Part shown: one piece after another, positions 17,843-26,192 of the stretch
How the letters are laid out: every line of letters begins with the position of its first letter
Position numbering within the stretch: position 1 is the first letter of the stretch
From: Fulvimarina sp040239565
Lineage (GTDB): Bacteria > Pseudomonadota > Alphaproteobacteria > Rhizobiales > Rhizobiaceae
NCBI RefSeq assembly: GCF_040239565.1
Contig: NZ_JBEHWS010000011.1
Span: 1-64,000 of the forward strand
Length of the DNA: 64,000 nucleotides
Direction: 5' to 3'
Notes under the pieces: generated by a model
Databases searched by the model: none
What the model saw: only the letters and a program-made list of their open reading frames with translations
What the model was told of the DNA's origin: nothing
Program-made: the position numbers and the translations under genes

Positions 17843-18370
17843 ATGGCGCGGCTGGACACTATCAGCAAGACCATCGCGGCGGCTCTCACTGCCGCGATGG
17901 TCTTGTTCGTCTCCGCGCTTGCCGTTGCCGAAGACGCGCTCCCATTCTCGCTGGTGGTCGCGGAAAACGAGAGCGAACTCCACCGTTTCCCCGCCAAGCC
18001 GGGCGACCGCTTCACACTCTCATGGGAGCATTCGGTAGAGCGCGAAGCCTGGGAAGAGACCTTCCGCATCACCGAGACGGGCGCGATCGAAATCCACTCG
18101 ACCCGCTTCAAGACCTATGGCGCGGGCGTGCCCTCCGAGGGTGCCGAAACCACACGTATCGAGGATGGCTGGGTGGTGATGGACGGCATCGACCGCACCG
18201 TCGATCCGCTTGCAGTGCTGGCGACTCCGAAGCAGAACTACCGGATGCGCTGGAAAGATGAGAGCTTCGACCTGACGCCGGACGGCAAGCCACATGTGCT
18301 GACCTTCGAGGTGGATGGTCGAGACCGCTCACAAAACGGCATCGACGCCCTTGGCATGGATGAGCGATAG
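17843..18370 (+). CDS. DUF1850 protein of the TAXI-TRAP operon
   Basis: 175 residues with an N-terminal hydrophobic segment ending 'SALAVAEDALP', probably a signal peptide. DUF1850 core: 'GDRFTLSWEHSVEREAWEE' and 'THSTRFKTYGAGVPSEG'-like block (residues about 85-100). DUF1850 genes are commonly found between a TAXI receptor and its fused permease; function unknown, probably an accessory periplasmic protein. Its last 42 bases overlap the 3' end of an antitoxin gene on the other strand. Confidence 0.85.
   Translation: MARLDTISKTIAAALTAAMVLFVSALAVAEDALPFSLVVAENESELHRFPAKPGDRFTLSWEHSVEREAWEETFRITETGAIEIHSTRFKTYGAGVPSEGAETTRIEDGWVVMDGIDRTVDPLAVLATPKQNYRMRWKDESFDLTPDGKPHVLTFEVDGRDRSQNGIDALGMDER
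17866..17905 (+). promoter_or_regulatory. 15-bp perfect inverted repeat at the start of the DUF1850 gene
   Basis: CAAGACCATCGCGGC (17866-17880) and GCCGCGATGGTCTTG (17891-17905) are perfect reverse complements separated by 10 bases. The hairpin lies 23 bases into the DUF1850 coding region, 43 bases after the TAXI receptor stop. As RNA it would be very stable. By analogy with hairpins after other binding-protein genes it may protect the receptor message or lower translation of downstream genes. Confidence 0.75.
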
Positions 18371-18655
18371 AAGCTTCAGGGATGGTCCACTCGGCTTCTT
18401 CTCCCCCTGCTCCCATTGCGACAGGGCCGACGTGCTGACGTTCAAAACCTTAGCGAACACGGCCTGGCTCATCTCGGACGCTTCCCGAAGCTGCCGGATT
18501 TCGGCGGCATCGAACGGGCGAACCGTCGTCAGACAAGCAGCATCGAAGCGCCGCATCGTCTGCTTGTCGACGGCACCCACCGCGTGGAGATCGGACATGG
18601 CGAGATGCGCCGAACGCAGGGCATCACTTCGGTAGGTCTTGTTCGGCTTGGTCAT
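18329..18655 (-). CDS. Antitoxin, XRE/HTH family (HigA/NadS-like)
   Basis: 108 residues. The C-terminal half is a helix-turn-helix: 'IRQLREASEMSQAVFAKVL', 'STSALSQWEQGEKKPSG'. The N-terminal 'DKQTMRRFDAAC' is typical of antitoxins paired with RelE-type toxins. GAGGTGACGG precedes the ATG. It lies downstream of the toxin gene and overlaps its 3' end by 32 bases, as in higBA-type loci where toxin comes first. Expected to bind the toxin and repress the shared promoter. Confidence 0.85.
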   Translation of the reverse strand: MTKPNKTYRSDALRSAHLAMSDLHAVGAVDKQTMRRFDAACLTTVRPFDAAEIRQLREASEMSQAVFAKVLNVSTSALSQWEQGEKKPSGPSLKLLSLIHAKGVDAVL

Positions 18656-19016
18656 CCGTCACCTCGATCCATGCATTTCTGTCCACGAGCCTTGTCACAT
18701 GGCTCTCGTCGAGCTTGGCGATCTCTCCTGCAAGTTCGCGATAAAGATCGAGCTCGCTTTCTGAGAGATTTGCCTGCCTGTTCTTCGCGAAGAGATGAAG
18801 AAACAGGACGTGACTTCCCACCACGAATACGACAATCGCCCGATGCGCATTCTTGCGACCGCTTTGCGCCGAGACCCGTTGCTTGACGAGATGGGCTCCA
18901 AGATCGGCATCGATCGTCCCCTCGCGGAGCGCGACCGCGGCCCGGATCAGCTCCCGATCATCGACCTTCGCCTTTTTCGCAAGCCGAGCGAATTCCGCGG
19001 TCTTGAAGACCCTCAA
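18624..19016 (-). CDS. RelE/HigB-like toxin
   Basis: 130 residues if translation begins at the TTG at 19016 ('LRVFKTAEFARLAKKA'), which has GAGGG about 10 bases upstream; an ATG lies further out at 19070 but adds residues that do not belong to the family. The sequence runs through 'GTIDADLGAHLVKQRV' and 'HLFAKNRQANLSESEL', typical of the RelE/ParE-superfamily toxins of COG4737. Members usually cleave mRNA on the ribosome. Partner of the overlapping HTH antitoxin. Confidence 0.8.
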   Translation of the reverse strand: MRVFKTAEFARLAKKAKVDDRELIRAAVALREGTIDADLGAHLVKQRVSAQSGRKNAHRAIVVFVVGSHVLFLHLFAKNRQANLSESELDLYRELAGEIAKLDESHVTRLVDRNAWIEVTDDQAEQDLPK

Positions 19017-19140
19017 CCCAAAGACCCTCGCTCGAAGCCTGCTCGAACCAATCCGACTGCAGGGCGACAAAGTGAGCGTCCCAAGCCGCCTCGCAATCTA
19101 TGACACCTAGTACCACATTTCCACATAAATCGCCCATGCT

Positions 19141-19169
19141 TTGCACGATGGCACACCGAGGGCTAAGCT
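19141..19169 (+). promoter_or_regulatory. Candidate sigma-70 promoter for the TRAP permease gene
   Basis: TTGCAC (19141-19146) and TAAGCT (19164-19169) are spaced by 17 bases, 29 bases before the permease ATG. The -10 match is weak. A local promoter here would let the permease be transcribed in spite of the toxin-antitoxin pair lying in the operon. Confidence 0.3.
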
Positions 19170-19197
19170 CGTCCACGGGCAGGAGGAGAATTCAACG

Positions 19198-21414
19198 ATG
19201 GTGCGGAGTACGGCCGAACGGCAGGGTGCGGAAGGCAATCCGAGCGAAGAGTCAGCCGTCGATCGCGAAACGCTTGAGAAGTACGACCGCGAGAGTGCGT
19301 TCCGGCACTCGCTGCCGAAGCCGATCGCGCTCGTCGTCACGGTGCTCTGCGTTCTCCTCGCAGCCTTTCACCTTTACACCTCGGTGTCGGGCCCGCTGGT
19401 CGATGTCGCTCAGCGATCGATCCATCTCTACACGCTGCTCGGCCTCACCTTCATTCTCTACCCGCTGACCACTGCCGGCGCGCGGGACAGGCTGCCTGTC
19501 TACGACTGGATTACCGCCGCCGCAGCCTTTGCGATCCTCGTCTACATGTTGGTGGTGGCGGATCGGATCATCGCCTCTGGCGGGCGCATTACCATGACGG
19601 ACGCGGTCATCGGTATGGTCGCCATCCTCCTCGTGATCGACGCCTCGCGCCGTGTCACCGGCTGGGGGCTGACGATCCTCTGCGTAATTTTTCTCGCCTA
19701 TGGATTTTACGCCAAGCTCTCCTTCTACAACCAGCTGAACGAGGCGATCATCCTTGCCACCTTCAAGCAGGTCATCGCCCATCTCGTCTACATCACCGAG
19801 GGCTTGCTCGGCACGGCGATCGGGGTTTCGGCAAGCTATATCATCCTCTTCATCCTGTTCGGCGCGTTCCTCGGCAAGTCCGGCCTCGGCCAGCTCTTCA
19901 ACGATCTGGCGCTCGCCGTCGCGGGCCATTCCAAGGGTGGGCCGGCCAAGGTCGCTGTGATCGCGTCGGGCTTTCTCGGTTCGATCAACGGCTCGGCGAT
20001 CGCCAATGTCGTCACCACGGGTGCGTTCACGATCCCGCTCATGAAAAAGACCGGCTACAAGCCGAACTTCGCCGGCGCTGTGGAGGCTTCTGCCAGCGTC
20101 GGCGGGCAGATCCTGCCGCCCATCATGGGCGCGGCCGCCTTCATCATGGCCGAGGTCCTGTCGGTCCCCTATACCCAGATCATCCTAGCAGGCATCATCC
20201 CGGCGCTTCTCTACTATCTCGGCGTTCTCGCGCAGGTGCATCTCCGGGCCCTGCGCAACGAACTCGAAGGCATTCCGCGCTCGCAGCTGACGCCGGTGAA
20301 ACAGGTGATGGCCGAGCGCGGTCATCTGCTGGTGCCCATGGTCGTCCTGCTCTGGCTGCTCTTCGAAGGCTACGCCCCGTTCTACGCCGCCTTCTGGTCG
20401 ATCGCGGCGACGGTGCTCGTCTGCGGCACCCTGCCGGTCGTCATTTTCACCGCCGTGCTTTCGGGACTTCTCATCCTCGAACCCCAGATCATGGCGATCA
20501 TCTCGGGCTATCAGATGCCCAACTTCCGGGCGAGCCGCTGGCTTCTCGTAGCGATGATGGTGGTCCCAATCCTCGTCAACATCGCGCGCCGGCGGATCGG
20601 CCCCATTCTCGAAACCATGGATTTCGAAAGCCTTCGCGATGCGATGGAAGACGGCGTGCGCTCCTCGATTCCCGTCGCGGTCGCCTGCGGCGCGGTCGGC
20701 ATCATCGTCGGCGTCGCGACCCTCACCGGCATCGCGCTGGAAGCGGCAGATGCCGTGGTCGAGCTCGGCAGCGCCATCCCCTACGATACGCTCCAGCTTC
20801 TAGCGACGCTGTTCTTGACGATGATCGCCTCCATCGTCCTCGGCATGGGGTTGCCCTCGATCCCCACCTACATCATCACGTCCACGATGGCCGCGCCGAT
20901 CCTTCTCAACCTGCCGCTCTTTCAGGAGCTGGCGGGATCGACTGATACCGCGATCTTCGTCGCTCACATGTTCGTCTTCTATTTCGGCATCTTCGCAAAT
21001 CTGACACCGCCGGTGGCGCTTGCCGCGTATGCAGGGGCCGGCATCTCCGGAGGCGACCCGAACGCAACCGGCGCGCAGGCCATGAAGCTCGCACTCGCGG
21101 GCTTCATCGTGCCCTATATGTTCGTCTTCTCCCACGCCATGCTGATGATCGACGCGACGGTCGCGAACATCCTCTGGGTGCTGGTGACGAGCATCTGCGG
21201 CGTCCTTCTGCTGGCTGTCGCGGCCGAAGGCTATTTCCGCCGCCCGCTCCCGATCTGGCTGCGCCTGATGGCGCTCGCGGGCGCGCTCGCACTCATCTAT
21301 CCGGGCCTGATCACCGACCTCATCGGCGCCGCCGCGATCGCCGGTCTCCTATTGATAGAAGGCGTGAAGCCTGCGGGCAAAGCGGAGAAGGCGAAGAGCG
21401 CCGCAGCAGAGTAA
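19198..21414 (+). CDS. TRAP transporter fused permease (4TM/12TM)
   Basis: 738 residues from the ATG at 19198, chosen for its AGGAGGAG ribosome site; an ATG at 19141 is upstream. It merges DctQ-like (first ~150 residues after a hydrophilic start) and DctM-like parts: 'GSINGSAIANVVTTGAFTIP', 'GGQILPPIMGAAAF', 'GMGLPSIPTYI'. The last ~80 residues, with extra membrane segments and a Lys/Ala-rich tail, fit the DUF3394 extension seen in many of these. It is the membrane component for the TAXI receptor at 16797. Confidence 0.93.
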   Translation: MVRSTAERQGAEGNPSEESAVDRETLEKYDRESAFRHSLPKPIALVVTVLCVLLAAFHLYTSVSGPLVDVAQRSIHLYTLLGLTFILYPLTTAGARDRLPVYDWITAAAAFAILVYMLVVADRIIASGGRITMTDAVIGMVAILLVIDASRRVTGWGLTILCVIFLAYGFYAKLSFYNQLNEAIILATFKQVIAHLVYITEGLLGTAIGVSASYIILFILFGAFLGKSGLGQLFNDLALAVAGHSKGGPAKVAVIASGFLGSINGSAIANVVTTGAFTIPLMKKTGYKPNFAGAVEASASVGGQILPPIMGAAAFIMAEVLSVPYTQIILAGIIPALLYYLGVLAQVHLRALRNELEGIPRSQLTPVKQVMAERGHLLVPMVVLLWLLFEGYAPFYAAFWSIAATVLVCGTLPVVIFTAVLSGLLILEPQIMAIISGYQMPNFRASRWLLVAMMVVPILVNIARRRIGPILETMDFESLRDAMEDGVRSSIPVAVACGAVGIIVGVATLTGIALEAADAVVELGSAIPYDTLQLLATLFLTMIASIVLGMGLPSIPTYIITSTMAAPILLNLPLFQELAGSTDTAIFVAHMFVFYFGIFANLTPPVALAAYAGAGISGGDPNATGAQAMKLALAGFIVPYMFVFSHAMLMIDATVANILWVLVTSICGVLLLAVAAEGYFRRPLPIWLRLMALAGALALIYPGLITDLIGAAAIAGLLLIEGVKPAGKAEKAKSAAAE

Positions 21415-21434
21415 AAAGCCGGCGCTTCAAATCT

Positions 21435-22049
21435 TCAGCCTGCCGGCATGATCTGCCCGGTCTTCTGCACCGTACGCTTCAGCCCCGGCATCGCCTGAAG
21501 CCGTTTCCAGTAGGCCACCACCTTCGGATGGGCCTGAAGCACTCCGGCATATTCGGACATCGCAAGGAGATAGGATATCTGGATGTCGGCGAGCATCAGC
21601 TTCTCGCCCATCAGAAAGCTCCGGCCTTCCAGAGTGTCGCCGAGATAGGCCATGATCGCCGCGAACTCGTCCTTCATTTTCTGTTCGATCTCGCCGCCGT
21701 TCCGCTTCGCCCAAAACGCCGCGATTACCGAGCGCGCCATCGAGCCTTCAACGAAGTCCAGCCACTCATCGTGATGGGCGTGGGCATTCGTGCCGGGCTC
21801 GGGCGAGTGGCGGTTTTCTCCGTAGCGCCCGTCGATATAGCGCAGGATCGCCGCCGATTCGGCGAGCACGAGATCGCCGTCTTCGATCACCGGCGACTTG
21901 CCGAGCGGATGTTTGGCCTTAAGCTCCGGCGGCGCACGATAGGCTTCGGTCCGATCGTAGTTCTTCAGCTCGTAAGCCTCGCCGAGTTCCTCCAGAAGCC
22001 AGACGACACGGGACCCACGGGAATATTGCAGACAATGGACCGTGATCAT
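21435..22049 (-). CDS. Glutathione S-transferase family protein
   Basis: 204 residues. Thioredoxin-like N-terminal domain with 'YSRGSRVVWLLEELG' (the catalytic Ser/Tyr region) and the glutathione-contact motif 'LAESAAILRYI', then an all-helical C-terminal domain. The enzyme class conjugates glutathione to electrophiles. It converges with the TRAP permease gene (20 bp). Substrate unknown. Confidence 0.9.
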   Translation of the reverse strand: MITVHCLQYSRGSRVVWLLEELGEAYELKNYDRTEAYRAPPELKAKHPLGKSPVIEDGDLVLAESAAILRYIDGRYGENRHSPEPGTNAHAHHDEWLDFVEGSMARSVIAAFWAKRNGGEIEQKMKDEFAAIMAYLGDTLEGRSFLMGEKLMLADIQISYLLAMSEYAGVLQAHPKVVAYWKRLQAMPGLKRTVQKTGQIMPAG

Positions 22050-22330
22050 GGACGTTGCTCCATCCCTTTACCCATCCGCTCGACGGCGGGTTTTCGTCGA
22101 AGTACGTCGACTTTCTGCCGATAGAGAGCGTCTACACGTCCCCACCATGCGGTCTCAAGTTCAAACTTCGCTGACGACATGACGTCAGAACGCGCCGGTC
22201 TTCAATCTGGATCCCCGATTGATCACGTCACTACTGCTCTAGATTGCACTTAATAACGAAGGAGGAGATCGGGCATCGGACGGTTAATCGCGACCTGACG
22301 AGTGACCGGCGAACCAAGGGAGGAAATTCC

Positions 22331-23557
22331 ATGTCACAGGACAAACAACGCAGCGGGCTGTCGCGGCGCAGTGCCATCGGCCTTATGGGTATCGGCGCGC
22401 TCACGCTCGCCGGAGGCCGGCGCGCCATGGCACAGTCAGATCAGCCGCAGGCCGACATTGCCGAACCTTCGAGCACCGTCACCACGCCGCCCCGCGAATT
22501 CGGGCCGGGGGCCGCGCCGAACGTCTATTTCTGGGACCCCGACGTCATCACCGTCGATCCTGCCTTCCAAGGTTTGGCCCAGCCCAATGCGGCGGTCGAG
22601 CGGCTGTGGACGGGCGGGCGGTGGGTCGAGGGGCCGGCCTGGAACGGGGTCGGCAAATTTCTCGTCTGGTCCGACATTCCGAACAATCGCCAGCTACGGC
22701 TATTGAGCGAGGACGATCACGTCAGCGAGTTTCGCGTCCCGTCGAATAATTCGAACGGCAACAGCTTCGACTATGAAGGCCGGCAGCTGAGCTGCGAACA
22801 TCTGACCCGGCGCGTCGTACGCTACGAGCTCGATGGGTCGGTCACGATCATCGCCGACAGCTTCGAGGGCAAGCGGCTAAACTCGCCCAACGACGTGGTC
22901 GCCCACACCGATGGCAGCATCTGGTTCACCGATCCGCCCTATGGCGGCCAGCTTTACGAGGGTGCGCCGGACGCGCCGGGCGGCCCATCGAACCGGGAAG
23001 GTCTCATCGACAACACGCTGGGCCAGCCGCCCGAGGTCGGAGAAGCGGAGCGCGAACTGTTGACGGCCGTCTATCGGGTCACGCCCGACGGCAACATCAC
23101 CCAGGTCATTTCAGAAGATCAGGTTCCGGATCCCAACGGGCTTTGCTTCTCGCCGGACGAAAGACGGCTCTACGTTGCGAGCACCGGCAAGGGTCCGGGC
23201 GACACGGGTGAAGGTGGCAAGGGCGATATCCACGTCTTCGATGTCGAAACAGACGGCTCGCTCTCGAACGGGCGGCTCTTCACCGACTGCATGGTCGACG
23301 GCGTCAAATGCGGGCCGGACGGGCTGCGCTGCGACGTCTACGGCAATCTCTGGGCGTCGAGCAATGCGGGCCGGAACGTCGGCTATAGCGGCGTCACCTG
23401 CTGGTCGCCCGACGGCCAGCTTCTCGGTCGCATCCGCCTGCCGGAGGTCTGCGCCAATCTCACCTTTGGCGGGCCGAAGCGCAATCGTCTGTTCATGACG
23501 GCGAGCCAGTCAATCTACTCCGTCTACACTGCCACGCAGGGCGCCGCGCCCTCCTGA
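22331..23557 (+). CDS. Secreted SMP-30/gluconolactonase-like lactonase
   Basis: 408 residues from the ATG at 22331 (AAGGGAGGA upstream). A twin-arginine signal is visible ('LSRRSAIGL', hydrophobic stretch, 'RAMAQS'), so it is exported folded. The beta-propeller of the SMP-30/gluconolactonase family is shown by 'WVEGPAW', 'SPNDVVAHTDGSIWFTDPPYG', 'PNGLCFSPDERRLYV' and 'DGLRCDVYGNLW'. Probably hydrolyses a sugar lactone in the periplasm using a metal ion. No operon partner. Confidence 0.9.
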   Translation: MSQDKQRSGLSRRSAIGLMGIGALTLAGGRRAMAQSDQPQADIAEPSSTVTTPPREFGPGAAPNVYFWDPDVITVDPAFQGLAQPNAAVERLWTGGRWVEGPAWNGVGKFLVWSDIPNNRQLRLLSEDDHVSEFRVPSNNSNGNSFDYEGRQLSCEHLTRRVVRYELDGSVTIIADSFEGKRLNSPNDVVAHTDGSIWFTDPPYGGQLYEGAPDAPGGPSNREGLIDNTLGQPPEVGEAERELLTAVYRVTPDGNITQVISEDQVPDPNGLCFSPDERRLYVASTGKGPGDTGEGGKGDIHVFDVETDGSLSNGRLFTDCMVDGVKCGPDGLRCDVYGNLWASSNAGRNVGYSGVTCWSPDGQLLGRIRLPEVCANLTFGGPKRNRLFMTASQSIYSVYTATQGAAPS

Positions 23558-23576
23558 CGCGGATCAGGGAAGGCGC

Positions 23577-23595
23577 GATCGGGATCGTTCCCGAT
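23577..23595 (+). terminator. Hairpin downstream of the lactonase gene
   Basis: ATCGGGA and TCCCGAT form a short stem 20 bases after the lactonase stop. A second stem, GCGGAAG/CTTCCGC, follows at 23616-23634 ahead of TCTTAA. Together they could end transcription from both convergent genes, although neither has a long U-run. Confidence 0.4.
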
Positions 23596-23647
23596 TGAAA
23601 CTGGCTGAAAGACTTGCGGAAGCGCTTCTTCCGCTCTTAAGCCAAAC

Positions 23648-23684
23648 CCGAAGGATACCGCTGATCAATCGCCGTATCCTTCGG
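23648..23684. repeat. 11-bp perfect inverted repeat between lactonase and dsbB
   Basis: CCGAAGGATAC (23648-23658) and GTATCCTTCGG (23674-23684) flank a 15-base loop, 22 bases from the dsbB stop. It may be the dsbB terminator stem or a remnant of a small palindromic element; no poly-U tract is present. Confidence 0.5.
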
Positions 23685-23705
23685 CTCATAGTCAGACATT
23701 CCGTA

Positions 23706-24230
23706 TTAGACAGTACGATCGGACCGGGCAATCGCAGCACCAAGCGCGATGCTGGCAAGAACGGCGGATGCGATCGCATTCCACCCGGCAAAGGAGAGAC
23801 CGAGAAACCGGCCCGCCGCCTCGTCGCAGGATGGCGCGCGCACGGCATCGATCGTCGCCAGAAGATCGCCGCCCATCAGGTTACCTCCGCCGCCACCGGA
23901 GCATTCGGCCGGACCAGGCCAGTAGCCCCATTCGACGCCGGCATGGAAAACGCCGAGATAAAGCGACCAGAGCATCAGCAGGCCAAGAACGATCAGAAGC
24001 CCTCGGACGAGGATCGCCTTGGCGCGCCCTCCAGCCGCGATCATCGCAAGAAGCGCGACCGGGATTGCGATGTAATAGGGTATCCGCTGCTCAAGGCAGA
24101 GCGCGCAGGGGATATATCCGCCGACATATTGGAAGAGCAGCGCCGTGCCGACCGTGATCGAGGTTCCGATCAGGAGCATGATCGCGGCAGCGCTTTGGCG
24201 AAAGCCGGTGGCACGGGTGAGAAATGACAT
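23706..24230 (-). CDS. dsbB: Disulfide bond formation protein DsbB
   Basis: 174 residues with four membrane segments. The first redox pair is 'CALC' in the first periplasmic loop; the second pair is one cysteine in 'GPAECSGG' and one in 'APSCDEA'. DsbB passes electrons from DsbA to quinone and thereby keeps DsbA oxidised. A run of five glycines lies between the second pair. AAGGACG precedes the ATG. dsbA is not nearby. Confidence 0.92.
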   Translation of the reverse strand: MSFLTRATGFRQSAAAIMLLIGTSITVGTALLFQYVGGYIPCALCLEQRIPYYIAIPVALLAMIAAGGRAKAILVRGLLIVLGLLMLWSLYLGVFHAGVEWGYWPGPAECSGGGGGNLMGGDLLATIDAVRAPSCDEAAGRFLGLSFAGWNAIASAVLASIALGAAIARSDRTV

Positions 24231-24710
24231 GGCTATCGGCGTCCTTGCAGTCTGACATCGCTAACTCCCCGCCGAAGGGCGAAAAGAGCGCGAGACCGTT
24301 AGCAGAGGTTTTGCCCCCTTGCGAGATGATTGGCGTTAACGGAGTTTTAAGAGTTTCGGTCGATATTGAATAAACAAGGGGCAAGGACGCACCGGAGCAG
24401 TTGGGGAACCGCAACGGCGCGTCATGGAAGCCATCGGCTTCCATCTTGGGGACATGCATGGACGGACGTGTCGCGAGGGGCGACGCGTCCGTTCTGCGTT
24501 TCAGGGAACCGTTTGAAGCCGCTCCGAAAATCGTAACAATCGCAACCTTCGGCGCGCGCCTATCCACCGGCATGCCGCGGTTCGCGTCCATCTTCGTCTG
24601 TGGGTAAAAGGCTAGCCCGCCATGGACAGACGCTCGCGAGCCTGTTCAATTGAGGCGAACGATGGCCGCCTAATGCGGCCTCGATGCGTTTGATCTTGAG
24701 GACTTCCCCG
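24231..24710. promoter_or_regulatory. 480-bp gene-free region ahead of the Na+/alanine symporter, with three hairpins
   Basis: No convincing gene. Three perfect or near-perfect stems lie in the plus strand towards the symporter: ATGGAAGCC/GGCTTCCAT (24424-24444, 3-base loop), ACGGACG..GTCGC/GCGAC..CGTCCGT (24462-24492) and GGCCGC/GCGGCC (24664-24680). The last is 30 bases ahead of the ATG. This may be a long structured leader or hold a small RNA. The conserved core of the glycine riboswitch was sought and not recognised. Confidence 0.4.
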
Positions 24711-26186
24711 ATGGAGAACTACACGCCCGAAGCATTGTTGAACGGCTTCGTTTCGATCGTCGATTTTCTGAACAATGTGCTTTGGGGCTATGTTCTCGTC
24801 TACGGGCTTCTCGCCGTCGGCCTGTTCTTCACTCTGCGCCTCGCCTTCATCCAGATCCGGCACTTCCCGGAATTCTTCAAGGTCGTCAAAGGCTCGCGCA
24901 CGGGGGACAAAGCGGGCATCTCGCCGCTTCAGGCGCTCACCGTCTCGCTCGCATCGCGCGTCGGCACCGGTAACCTCGCAGGCGTCGCGGTCGCGCTGAC
25001 GCTGGGTGGTCCCGGAGCGATCTTCTGGATGTGGATGGTCGCCCTCCTCGGCATGGCGACGGCCTATTCCGAATCGACCCTCGCCCAGCTCTACAAGATT
25101 CGAAACGAGGACGGGCAGTATCGCGGCGGCCCCGCCTTCTACATGGCGCGCGGCCTCGGCCTGCCATGGATGGGCGCGCTCTTCTCGATCGCGCTCATCC
25201 TCTCCTTCGGGCTGATCTTCAACGCGGTTCAGGCGAATTCCATTGCCGGGGCGACCGAAGAGGTCTTCGGCTTCGGGCGTCTGTGGATCGGCATCGCGCT
25301 TGCCGCGCTTGCAGGCGTCATTGTCTTCGGCGGCATTCGCTCCATCGCCCGCGTGGCGGAGGTCGTCGTTCCCTTCATGGCGATCGCCTATCTCCTCGTC
25401 GCCCTTTATGTCTGCATCATTCACTACACGGAGGTTCCGGGCGCGCTCTGGACGATTATCGCCAGTGCGTTCGGGCTTCAGGAAGCGGCGGGTGGTGTCA
25501 CCGGAGGCGTCATGGCGGCCCTCCTCAACGGCGTGAAGCGCGGCCTCTTCTCGAACGAGGCCGGCATGGGCTCCGCCCCGAACATCGCTGCCGTCGCCAC
25601 ACCGCAGCCGCACCATCCCTCGAGCCAGGGGCTCGTCCAGGGTCTCGGCGTTTTCATCGACACGCTGATGATTTGCACGGCAACGGCGCTGATGATCATC
25701 CTGTCGGGCGTCTATACGCCGGGTCAGGAAGTCGACGGCATTACCCTCACCCAGAACGCACTCGCCGCCCATCTTGGAGACTGGGGCGCGACGTTCATCG
25801 CGATCGCGATCTTTTTCTTCGCGTTTACGTCAATCATCGGCAATCTGTCATATGCCGAGAACGCGATGACCTTCCTGGGCGCGGGCGGCAAGACCGGCAT
25901 GTCGATCATCCGCATCGGCGCGCTCGCCATGGTCATCTGGGGCTCGGTCGAATCGGTCGGTACGGTGTTCAACGCGGCGGACGCCTCGATGGGCCTCATG
26001 GCAACGCTGAACCTCATCGCGATCCTGCTTCTGTCCGGAACCGTGGTGAAGCTCACTAAGGACTATTTCAACCAGAAGAAGACCGGCCTCGAGCCGACCT
26101 TCGACAACGACATGTATCCCGAACTGCGCGGCAAGGTGGACCCGACCATCTGGACGATGGACGGCGATATCGGTCCGCGCCGGTAA
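24711..26186 (+). CDS. Sodium:alanine (glycine) symporter, AGCS family
   Basis: 491 residues from the ATG at 24711 (GAGGAC upstream). Around 11 membrane helices with the AGCS signatures 'VSLASRVGTGNLAGVAVAL' in the N-terminal part and 'LFSNEAGMGSAPNIAA' in the middle. It imports alanine or glycine with Na+. The C-terminal tail after about residue 455 is hydrophilic. The gene stands alone, preceded by a long region with hairpins. Confidence 0.93.
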   Translation: MENYTPEALLNGFVSIVDFLNNVLWGYVLVYGLLAVGLFFTLRLAFIQIRHFPEFFKVVKGSRTGDKAGISPLQALTVSLASRVGTGNLAGVAVALTLGGPGAIFWMWMVALLGMATAYSESTLAQLYKIRNEDGQYRGGPAFYMARGLGLPWMGALFSIALILSFGLIFNAVQANSIAGATEEVFGFGRLWIGIALAALAGVIVFGGIRSIARVAEVVVPFMAIAYLLVALYVCIIHYTEVPGALWTIIASAFGLQEAAGGVTGGVMAALLNGVKRGLFSNEAGMGSAPNIAAVATPQPHHPSSQGLVQGLGVFIDTLMICTATALMIILSGVYTPGQEVDGITLTQNALAAHLGDWGATFIAIAIFFFAFTSIIGNLSYAENAMTFLGAGGKTGMSIIRIGALAMVIWGSVESVGTVFNAADASMGLMATLNLIAILLLSGTVVKLTKDYFNQKKTGLEPTFDNDMYPELRGKVDPTIWTMDGDIGPRR

Positions 26187-26192
26187 CGGAGG

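Noticed and set aside
24091..24591. 166-residue minus-strand frame upstream of dsbB
   Set aside because: Partly overlaps dsbB in another frame, has no recognisable domain and no ribosome site.
24401..24607. 68-residue plus-strand frame in the symporter leader
   Set aside because: Made of the hairpin sequences; no ribosome site close to its ATG and no domain.
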